A stretch of 64,000 nt of DNA from Harmonia axyridis (taxonomy: Eukaryota > Arthropoda > Insecta > Coleoptera > Coccinellidae). The notes below the pieces were generated by a model. That model was not told where the DNA came from, ran no database searches, and was given only the letters and a program-made list of their open reading frames with translations. Shown piece by piece: positions 54,051 to 64,000 of this stretch. Numbering within the stretch: the stretch's first letter is position 1; every line of letters starts with the position of its first letter. The DNA is taken from positions 9,922,501 to 9,986,500 of the forward strand of contig NC_059501.1 in NCBI RefSeq assembly GCF_914767665.1, given 5' to 3'. The position numbers and the translations under genes were made by a program.

Positions 54051-56829
54051 TATTTCGATTTTGTCCTTGAATTTTCTATGGTTGTGATGAAATTGTTATT
54101 CTTCATAAACACGCAAACTTTCAACTCGCTCCGTTATCCCAGAAATATCAGGCTCGGCAACATTGCCACCAAATAATATAACGAGCGCACAAAAATTACC
54201 TGGACTTAATCTACCTTCATCAAATTGGATCCAAGTTTCCGTTTGGGAAACCTACCGACCAATTTAAATGACCTATTGTGGTTATTCCTAACCTCAAACT
54301 TTTCTTCGAAGCACCTCGTTCCGTATTCCTACAGAGAGTTATTATCCCGGAAAACCATTTCCTGGATCAACAAGCGACCTCTTTGGAATGGCCAACTGCC
54401 CGGAAACAAACTCCCTATCGAAAGATCTATGCCGAACGAGGTACGTTGCACGTCAAATCAACCCGATTATTTGAAGTGAATTCGTCGAATGAAGCGAAAG
54501 GGCTATTACTAACATTCGGCCGGACGGGTTCCTCAAGGGAGGGGATATTCGGTCGTGGGTAAATATAGTGGAGCTCTTTATGAAAATTACAGATCGAGGA
54601 GTTGATAAGGGGGAAATTAATCAATTTTTGCTATGACTGTGAAGTTATTAGTCTTATAATCCGAATAATATACAATACAGTGTGTTTTTGAGAAAAAGGT
54701 GACCGCATCTCTAGGATAGGTAGAAAACTGAAAAGTAATTGGAGTTTGCTCACTGAAAAATTTTCGTAATGCCATACTAATTCAAAATTTTGGATAGTTT
54801 TCTTCGACCCAAGTTTGTGAAGGTGCGCCCTCTCTCTAGGGATTACAGTGTTTCGTCCCGAGATCGCTGGTTAGATCATCATTGAGATCATCAGTTAGGC
54901 AATCCAGTGATCTCTGCCCAAGACACCCTCTCACACTATCGTGGAAAGGTGACTCTGCATCAACTCGGCGACCCCCTTGAATCCGCCGGAGCCGCATTAA
55001 AGTGTGGCGCGATGCCCATAACGCCACCTCTCGGCAGACATAGTCACTACAAGAAAAAGGAGGTTGAAAAAAGAAATGTATATTTTTTTCACAATCTTGC
55101 CGAAATTACTGGTAATATTTTATCAAAATTGTGAACGAATATGTTTCGGAAACCGTTACATCCCATAAATTTGTTTTTATATTTGACTCTAATAGAGTGT
55201 TACACGATTCGTACCGAGTAGTTTTGGACATAACTCTTTGGAGGTTAGATTTATTAATCAAAATTTCAAGACAACTTAAGCATGTTTCAATTTTACACCA
55301 AAAGGGTACTCTTAATAAAACTCAATACTGTGTACCGTTTTGGGAATATTTTGTTTTAAAAATGGGGAAGTAATAACCGATACTGGTGTAAAGCAATGAT
55401 GAAGTTATTAATTATTTTTATTAAATTGTGAATTGGAAATTTGTATCACGTAAGTGAGACCTCATCGATAAAACGGGAACATATTAAAAAATTGGGATTT
55501 AGGACTTTTTTACACAGCAATTATTATCCTTTTTTCTAACTACCCTAGAGAGGGGTTTTCCTTTTTTTTTGATAAACCTTGTATAGGGTGTTAGTGAATG
55601 AATATATAATATATATAATTCTTGATGTTATGCAGAACCAAAAAAAGCACAAATTCCAGAAGAAACCCTATATATCGGAATCTATGTGGCTAAGAATACC
55701 CATATGGGGTATTTTGGAATCAGCTCGATGTTCTATAATCATAGTTTTGACTAAACGTTTTTTTCGGGATGTACCCTGTAAAATCAGGATTTTTCAATCG
55801 AAAAGTTTTTTCCACGAACTCAATGAATTGACTTGTCCAAACAAATTTTCCAAAATTACATTAATTTCTACGCGAAATGGCCTCCACTGTCCCTCTTCAG
55901 TTTGACAAATGGTATTTACAAATTCAATTAATTCAAATGAATCCAGTCGACTAATTTTGCACCCAATAATGCCTGATTTTAAATTGTATATAGTATTTAC
56001 TTATTCCATTTGCTACATTTAATGATTTTATGAAATCAAAATGACCTTAATCACGTATAAAGCTTGACATTGGACATTTCATTGAAAATATTCTGTTCAA
56101 CATATTGGTGCAAAGTCATGAAATTGACTCAATTAATATTGGATAGGTATTATTAACATACATTATATTATGCCTGTCGGTAATAATGTTGCTAATGAAC
56201 ATGGAATATATAAAGGGCTATGAAAAGGAGTGGGAGTAATTATGGTCTGTTATATATATACCGATAGAATGCACTCGATTATGTTTGAAGATCATTAAAA
56301 ATTAAAGTAGTTAAAATTGAGAGAACACCTCAATTTTAGGTCACTTCTTTCTATGAAAATATTTTTCTGAATTTCCCGATTATTAATGATACACGATGTA
56401 CATCTGTTGTATGGTTGAAGGAAAAACTACGATAACTCAAAAGAAAAATTTTCAACCATGCTTGTTTCTTTGATTTGCATTTTTGTTAAGAGAAGAATGA
56501 AAATGAAAAGTCTTTCCGTCCGCTTCCAATAACAATTTGGACTTGACGGAACCTGTCATGAAAAAAATTCTTCACAGCATAAGTGCCTTCGTTGAAGTAC
56601 CTATTATTTACTTCAACTACTCCACAAAAGTTAACGAAAATCAGACCTGTCGAGACGGTTTCAAAGGTGTCCATTTTTATCAATGTTTTGAATATAAGGA
56701 ATATAAATGTTTACTCACTTATCTCAATAATTTTTTGCCTATTCCTCCATGAATTCAAAAGTTTCATTTTTAGTTTTCATGATACTAAATCAGTTTACTC
56801 AAAAAAGTAAAAAATAAAATTCAGTAAAG
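54051..56829. other. Unassigned stretch
   Basis: No gene, RNA or repeat I can name. A GC-richer segment at 54830..55050 is open for 63 codons on the minus strand without recognisable similarity. Confidence 0.4.
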
Positions 56830-57760
56830 AGTATAGCCTCTTTGAACATGAACTACAGCTTGTCAACTCATTTGCCTACTTTCGATCAAATTGTTGTAGT
56901 AGCCTTCATCACTTTCTCTTCAGACTTGCGGTAAATTACATCTGAGATCTTGAAGAGTAAATGCGATATACCAAGGATTTTCAGAGCTTTATCGACAAAA
57001 CTAAAATGAGAAAATTGGCCAAATAGCAGTATGAAACAAAAGAATAATATTATCATAACTTGAACTACGTAAATTTGCACATTCATGGTAGCATCAAGCA
57101 TTAACAATTCTGTACGTTAATTCAAACAAATGTCTTTCCAAACAGTAACCGTAGCACCTCTGGACAGATGAACTTCCTGAACCAATCTGAGATTTTTAAG
57201 CACCAAAGGACGGGTCCATACCCGAACACGCCGACTATCCGATAACAGTTCATATCTTGACTCATCTGTGAATAAAACAGACCTCCATTGACCGTTCCAA
57301 TCAACTTACTCATTGGCCCATTCCAATGAAAGTCGCATACGATTTTGAGTTACTGGAATCTTTTTTAAAATTCGTCGAGAATGTAGATAAATATCTAGAT
57401 GAGTCCTAGATGAACTGTTTTTTAATTCAAACCAAAATACCAGCAGCGTTCAAAAGCCGCTGTTGCATGATTCGATAAGACCTCAAAGGCTCTCTACGTG
57501 AAGAGTCATTCAGAAACTGATCTTGTGCATGAGTGGTAAAATTCGGGCGACACTTCTCGGTCTTTCGGTTACGTTTAAAGTTTCTCGATATCGATGGACG
57601 AGTCTGGAAACTACACTTTCCCTAACTTGAAAAGGAATTCGCAACATTTCTCTTATTACGATCCGCCACGATCATACCAATAGTCTTATTGGCTTAAGCC
57701 ATAATACGATTACGTATTGGCATTATTATGAAACGAATTTTTGGTCTCTGAATAGAAAGA
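56830..57760 (-). pseudogene. Full-length but degenerate Tc1-like transposase
   Basis: Reading minus-strand frames from the high end: 'IGMIVADRNKRNVANSF' then 'ESVVSRLVHRYRET' (HTH), 'WRSVLFTDESRYELLSDSRR' (first catalytic Asp), 'GATVTVWKDICLN', 'MLDATMNVQIYVVQV', then 'ILGISHLLFKISDVIYRKSE' and a C-terminal end near 56840. The order is complete for a Tc1 transposase of about 330 residues. The second catalytic Asp and the Glu block are unreadable and stops are numerous. Distinct from the fragment at 24945..25250, which covers only the HTH. Confidence 0.7.
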
Positions 57761-57958
57761 AGTTAATTGTAAAACAATAAATGATTCAAAATTCTTAGGA
57801 ACGCAAAAGACAAGAACTTACTTGTAACTGAAAAGGATAGGAGCAAAACCTCATACAGATATAAGGCAATGAACATTTTATTCCGCATGAAAAGACAAGA
57901 AACTGCAACTTTTGAAGCGGTCACAACATTTTTGAACCTTAACTTTTGTGGAGTAATA

Positions 57959-58898
57959 AAGGGTGATTTTTTGCCACGTATATAACTTTAAGTTGGCATT
58001 ACTGTTCAAGATGGCGACTGATTAAACAGCTGTCAAGTGATTTATTGTCAGTTTGGTTTGGCAATTTATCATGAATAGACTCACGCCTGAACAACGCTTG
58101 TAAGTAGTGCAATTTTATTTCGAAAATAATGGTTCTGTGCGGAATACGTACCGCGCACTACGTCCATTTTATTTTGTTTAGCGATGAAGCGCACTTCTGG
58201 TTGAATGGCTACGTCAACAAACAAAACTGCCGCATTTGGAGTGAAGCTTATCCTCAAGTGTATGTCGAAACACCGTTACATCCAGAAAAACTGACTGGTT
58301 GGTATGCTTTATGGGCTGGTGGAATCATTGGTCCGTACTTCTTCAAAAACGATGATGGCCAGAACGTTACAGTCAATGGTGATCGAATTAGAGCCATGAT
58401 TACCAACTTTTTCATTCCTGAATTGAACAACTATGATGTCCAGGAGCTGTGGTTCCAACAAGACGACACAACATGTCACACAGCTCGTGCCACAATCGAT
58501 TTATTGAAAGATACGTTTGGTGACCGCCTTATTTCACGTTTTGGACCTGTGAATTGGCCTCCAAGATCTTGTGATTTAACACCGCTAGTCTACTTTCTGT
58601 GGGGCTATGTGAAGTCATTGGTCTATGCGGATAAGCCACAAACCCTTGACCATTTGGAAGACAACATTCGCCGTGTTATTGCCGATATACGGCCACAAAT
58701 GTTGGAAAAAGTCTTCGAAAATTGGACGCCCAGATTGGACTACATCCGAACCAGCCGTGGCGGTCATATGCCAGAAATCATATTTTAAATGTAATGCCAC
58801 AAGATTATCTTGCCGGTGAATAATATTCATGTCAATCGAATAATCCATCGTTGTTTTATTGCAATTTAAAGTTCTATAGCTCTAAAAAAAACACCCTT
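57959..58898 (+). mobile_element. Mariner-like element, deletion derivative E (best preserved)
   Basis: Flanked by TA (57957..57958 and 58899..58900). It starts AAGGGTGATTTTTTGCCACG and ends, in reverse, AAGGGTGTTTTTTTTAGAGC. Both ends continue with TATAACTTTAAGTTGG/TAGAACTTTAAATTGC, so the terminal repeat is about 38 bp and imperfect. Same internal deletion junction as copy C, in the opposite orientation. Confidence 0.85.
58071..58788 (+). pseudogene. Mariner-like transposase, internally deleted (copy E)
   Basis: The original ATG at 58071 opens 'MNRLTPEQRL' and stops at codon 11. A 219-codon frame from 58129 holds the catalytic core: 'ILFSDEAHFWLNGYVNKQN' (first Asp), 'FQQDDTTCHTA' (second Asp), 'PPRSCDLTPLVYFLWG' (third Asp, 36 residues after the second) and 'RTSRGGHMPEIIF'. 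The helix-turn-helix DNA-binding region is missing. All three catalytic Asp are present, so the core might fold, but it should not recognise transposon ends. Confidence 0.8.
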
Positions 58899-61800
58899 TA
58901 TATTTCCTAGACATCATAAGAACCAACGCATCCGCCATTTTGGAGCCATTTATGATTCCAAAATATTTTTGACTTGCTCATTGGTCATTGAATATATTGT
59001 TATATCAGTTCGTCAGGATATCTGTACTTTTCGAATTTTGTATCTTTCCTATGATTACTGTCGAACAGAGATTCCTAGACACTTGAGATTTTAAGAGTAG
59101 GTTTGGATCTAGAATACCGCGGTCAAGTACATACGTTTCGATAACAAGAACAGTTTGATGCTCCACTCCTTTATTATTACGATTAAAATGGAAGGTAATC
59201 GGAGAAGAAATGAATATTTTTATAGTGTTGATTTTGCTCAGCTTATTTATTACTCCTTCAACCTGAAATTCACTAGCCATTCCCACCGTGAAACGAGAGA
59301 TAATATTGGTTAGAAACTATGCGGTATAACAATCCAACATTAATCTCAATCCAAACCTCCCTTTCCCAAATTTAATTCCCCGAATGTTTAAACAATCAAA
59401 ACAATATAAATTCACCGTATTCGGGCTATCTTCTCAACCAGAAACTAGAACCTGGCTCATGCGAAGTAACCTGAAGGGACAGCAATAAAATAAAACATAT
59501 TTCCTGGTGGTAAACTCGGAACGAAGTAATTATATTTCCTCCACTCAACAATGAGTTCAACTCAGGGACCCAAATATTATCCGCCCCAAATTTAACATGT
59601 TTTGTTTTAAACTAGGACCTCCTGTGGCTCTGTTATGACTTTTTGTCTTCATAGAGCACGTTGAAATTTGGCTTGGAGAGAGCTGAAATTTGTTGAACAT
59701 TGTGGGGAGTTAGTTCATAATGAGTGAATTATAGCGCTGGTTTGTTCTTGAAGAACATAATAAGTTTCAAAGGTGTATCAAGAAGTTTAGGATTTTCATG
59801 GTTTTCACGTTGCGAAGTTTCGTTGGAAAATCTGTGGGAGATGTTTATCCTGTGGATTTCAGAATGAACTATTATTATTATTAGTAGACGTCATTTAAGA
59901 TATGGAGATAGTCACATCTCTTTTCGATTCAATATGTATAGAAGGAATTGCCAATGAAGCTTTATTCTCATATAAATAAACAAATTTTGATTTTATAATT
60001 TCAGACAAGTAGTAGATTTTTCTTACTCGAAAATAATATTGTGAAAAGACTCCACATTGACAATTCAACAAACATAAACCAATTAAAATTTCAAGCTTCG
60101 TGGAAAATTTCTTGTTGACTGTGGATTCAGAAATATAAAAATTCAAGCAGCAAAGAGGTCCTGATATTTCGAAAGACAATAGAATAGTGTACAAAATTTT
60201 GTATTGATTGTATCGCTGAAACCATAAATGAATCAAAGGAAACATCTACAAAAAATCCCAATAGTTTTGTGATAGATCTGGATAGATTTGAAAGTTAGAG
60301 AGGATCGTTTCATCAGAATTCCTCATCTCAATAAATTATCCGACAGAATGTTATCATAAATCACATCTCATTTATATACAGTTCTGTCTCCAACGGCCCA
60401 TGAATTAACGAGCGCTCAACAGCTCCTGATGCCAAGTCTGCGCTTTTGTCTCATTTTTTTCAAGCAGTTACAACACCCGCATTGACTAGGATGAAATATG
60501 GTCAGATACTCTTTTCAACAATTCCTCAAAAATGTATTTATTCACATTGAGAATTCTCTTCAGCATTGGGTTCATCATATGAGTTTTCACCTGGACGCAA
60601 CTTCTCAACCACTTTCAAATAGTTTTTTCCTACTTTCTTCAAATTTTAGTGCTATAAGTATTATACAGTATCTAGATCTGAAGTTTTTCATGAAGTTATT
60701 CCATCCTGTGTTTGGAGTCATTCAATTTTATGTTGGAAAAAAGTAATTTCGAATTTCGACCAAGCCAGGATTGACGATCAAGAAAGTTTTGCTAGGGGTT
60801 TGGTGTGATTGGCGGGGAAAACAACTATAAGCTACTCCTCTATGATCCAACGAGCTTGTGGGTACTATGATTTCTTTGAGAAAGGCATTATGAACATGAA
60901 TTCTCGTTAAGAAAATTATAGAAAAGAACAGCGCTCAATTGACATGAATTCGATGACTCTAGAACTTCTTTCCCAATATTATATTTAGGGAAATCTGCCA
61001 AATACTTCGATCAATTTGATGCCTGGTTATTTGTAAAAAAGTCAATACACAAATCCTCCGAAATCTGTATCATCGACCTCTCCACAGCAAACAAATTATA
61101 GGGGAACAAATTGGCCATGGAAAATAATTATAATGTTTTGAGATTCGTTCTGAAAATTCTCGGGATTTGTTTAAGTTACGGCAATTCTTAATTGATCTCT
61201 TCGTCTTAATGAGATTCTGAAAAAAGTTCCCGTCGTTCATGCAATCAAATTGGGGCGGATCAAGGAAATGAGAATAAAATGGACGTTTTGAAGTTTTAAG
61301 TGATTTTCTTCTGGAGAGAAATTAATAGAGGTTTTAAATCAATGAGCTGTTTGGGAACAGGTGCATAACAGTTGAGAATATGAAATTTGAAACTCAGAAA
61401 TGTGGAAGTGGTTGTTTGATTTGTTTCGAAAAGATTCATTTCTGGATTTGAGAGGAGTGAAGAATATGGAAAATAGTTCTGTGCAAATCCGTTCATTCTG
61501 CCATTCCTTGAAAAAAACAATTTCGTGCGGGAATATCACAGTTCTACATAGATTTCATTCTTATATTTCATTATTATAGGTTGCTACTCCTGTCACGGAT
61601 TTATATATTATCTGTCAAATAATCAAACGATATTTTTGGAATTATTCCACCAATTTCGAAAAAATTGCAGTGAATTGGAGAAGAAAATAATGCCAATACT
61701 GTTTATAATTTTTAATCATTTTTATGTCATTTGTGTTCAATAGGTCATTTGATTATGGAAAGATACAAGCTTCAAAAACATTTATAAATTATTTTTTGTG

Positions 61801-63589
61801 CTATTTTGTGAATACTGAGATAAATTTGAGAAAAATTCATGAACAACCCATTCATCGTACTGTAGACAAATTTGTTACTAACACCAATAATAAATGAATA
61901 ATAAAGGAGTTATGAGAACTATTAATTTCACGTCATTTTCCAATTTTCTCTTATAGTTTGAAAGTTTATTATGAGGTTGCGGTTTTCACCAAAATAATTC
62001 AGTCAAAAATCGATCTCATTACTGTTAATGTATTCATTTTAGGTATTGGATTTGCTTGAGTAGCCCCCACTATTTCTGTACGTAAAGTTGGAAATAATAA
62101 AAAATATAGGTTCTTTAATTTGAAAATCTTGAGTTTTGATAAATTTGAGTTGTCCAAGTTCATGATCTTCTTATAATCACCCTGTACATTTCAGATCCGA
62201 ACGGACAATAGTCTTGTAATACTACATATTTGCAGAATCGAAAAAGGAAGAAAAATTTTCGAAAAAAGCTTTTTCTGCCGAAATAATTGAGAAAAATTGA
62301 GTCCTCATCTCCACCATTTTTTTATAGGATCCCATTAACTGAACTATTGAGTTTTTACCTAAGGTATGGCATATTGCCAAAATTGTCATCAAAAAAGCTA
62401 TATAATGATGCAATAATATACTAAGTGTGCCGTTTGAAATAAGTTGTAGTCTGTTTCCGCTATAACCGGAAGTTGTAGAGATCTGAAAATATTTTAGGGA
62501 GGAAGATTATGGTCTCAAACACCAACATGCAAATTCTCAGCAAAAAATTATTATTAGTTTTCCATAAACGTCTAATAGGTCATTCCGGTTAATCACCTTG
62601 TATAGACAATCCCTTATTTATTCATGTAGAATCATATCGTGACGTTTGTAGTACCTATCCAATGGCACCCAGTAGAAGTGCAGAACTGTGATAGAAAATA
62701 AAGGTTTTCAGCTGAAGAAAATCCATCAGTCACAGAATTCAATCGACCAAATCTCCCTCTCTCTCTCTCTGACATCTTTACAATGAACCCAATTGAAACT
62801 TAACGATCTCAGAATAAGGACAAGCAACCACTCAGTTTTTCCAAAGCAATTACCCCTTTTGTCCTTCGCCACGACTTTTTCTCAGCCAAACAACCCCCCG
62901 AGAAAAAAACACCGATCGACCTACTTCACCACCTGAAAAGCACAGCTAATAACATGTCAGATTCATGTGCCGGCCGACTGCTAGCTTCCTAATTACCATT
63001 TCAGATCGTCAAGAAAGTCGTTTCTGGGGATACGTCGCGCCGTCTTGTCAAACTTTCAAACGGATTGCAACCAGTGGCGGCTCGTATCACTTCAAACAGG
63101 CGAGGCCCGAAGAAGGAATTAATTTCTATGACATTTTGGTCCATAGACACATGAGGTATTATTCCTTGACGCTTGGACCTTTTATATGGAGGAAAGTTTT
63201 CAAATGAATAATACTAAATTTTCTGTGAAATCGAGAGGGTTTCAAACAGGTCCGATTCTCCAAGTGATGGTTTTTCGAATCCTCAGGTTCACCAGGATCG
63301 CTACATACCCTTTCTATTGGGGAATCACCTCGCATTGATTTATAATGATTGTTTTCCATTAAATAGAACATTATGAAGTTACAGAGTAAAAATGACAATA
63401 CCTAATATAAGAAGGTAAAAAGCCCTAGTAAAACCATGAAAAACTCTTTGAAACCCTAAAATTTTATTTCAATAACCAAAACTGATAATTCAAAAACTTA
63501 ACATTGTGTACCTATTTATGAAACAACAAAAATAATGTTTTCTGCTTTTTTTGGAGTAGAATGGAAAATTGTAAAAAGCAAAATAATCG
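58899..63589. other. Long unassigned stretch
   Basis: 4.7 kb with no recognisable gene or RNA. Small features: a TCTC microsatellite at about 62755..62772 and scattered AT-rich chance frames up to 116 codons. I see nothing more. Confidence 0.4.
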
Positions 63590-64000
63590 TTTTTTACATA
63601 GATTTAACCGTGGTACTGCATGTCATATCTGCGTATCACGTGCTAGTCCTTCAGGAATAATCCATGGCTGAGATTTCTAGTATTCCACGAAGAGTATTGT
63701 GGGCGGTACGGCGAAACTCTTATTGGACTGGGGGTGGTCTTGGTACTCTCCCCCGATAGCCAGAGGATATCAGTTAGTTAGTTAGTTAGCCTAGAGCCTA
63801 AGTTAAGAGTAAGTTCGGTCAAGGGTAAGACGTAAAAGATGAAAGACGGTTCGTGGACTAGAATAAGACGAGTCGCGAATTAATTTGAGACGAGACGACT
63901 GAAAGTTTAAGTAAGACGAAGACAAAATATTTTGAGACGTTTCATAAACTCAACAATAGACGATTTTGAAATGCAATTCAGTATAGTATATACTGAGTTT
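63590..64000 (-). repeat. LTR-like dispersed repeat, copy 3 (cut by the window end)
   Basis: Inverted relative to copies 1 and 2. In reverse it gives 'GAGTACCAAGACCACCCCC', 'GAGTTTCGCCGTACCGCCCA' and 'GTGATACGCAGATATGACA' in the order seen in copy 1, and CGTCTT-rich sequence near the window edge. A (TTAG)n run is at about 63773..63790. If it is a real LTR, internal sequence might lie beyond the window. Confidence 0.5.

Overview
The window is AT-rich, repeat-laden animal DNA, almost certainly from an insect and possibly a beetle (the order is a guess). The reasons are the mix of mobile elements: an errantivirus-type (Ty3/Gypsy, env-bearing) endogenous retrovirus, many mariner and Tc1 relics, I-like, CR1-like and RTE-like LINE fragments, a hAT element with an 8-bp target duplication, MITEs and a tRNA-derived SINE. 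I found no convincing host protein-coding exon, rRNA or functional tRNA. The interval reads as intergenic or intronic DNA colonised by transposons, with a few GC-richer unique segments (about 9.3-9.6, 26.0-26.1, 31.1-31.5 and 37.6-38.0 kb) that could be regulatory.

The centrepiece is 14831..22541 on the minus strand: a complete errantivirus of 7711 bp. It has two 326-bp LTRs that look identical by eye, a 4-bp ATAT target duplication, a primer binding site, a polypurine tract, and open gag, pol and env frames. Pol is in the -1 frame relative to gag. The overlap is only 43 nt and contains a canonical X XXY YYZ heptamer, AAATTTT. Env begins just after a good 3' splice site and ends inside the 3' LTR.

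The most unusual feature of the window lies inside this Pol. Between RNase H and integrase (about residues 598-745 counted from the first Met, 18225..18668) is a domain that I recognise as an OARD1/TARG1-type macrodomain (ADP-ribose hydrolase). The positions matching the catalytic Lys and Asp of human TARG1 are both kept. Some lentiviruses carry dUTPase at this same place in Pol, so this looks like a captured host nucleotide-metabolism or ADP-ribosylation enzyme in an insect endogenous retrovirus.

Layout. 1-14.8 kb: SINE, LTR-like repeat, head-to-head I-like LINE fragments forming a long hairpin, a MITE invaded by a palindrome-rich insertion, a degenerate LINE RT, and three mariner relics. 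14.8-22.5 kb: the errantivirus. 22.5-34.3 kb: RTE-like LINE 3' end, Tc1 fragment, 193-bp tandem duplication, second MITE, and a long unrecognised stretch with a GC-rich island. 34.3-47 kb: hAT element, CR1-like LINE tail, mariner relics, third MITE, and an I-like LINE split by a mariner. 47-64 kb: a ~590-bp tandem duplication interrupted by an LTR-like repeat, a CGCG-palindrome island, three LINE fragments, second SINE, full-length but dead Tc1, a mariner deletion derivative, and a third LTR-like copy running off the end. Apart from the errantivirus, every mobile-element gene I can read is broken.
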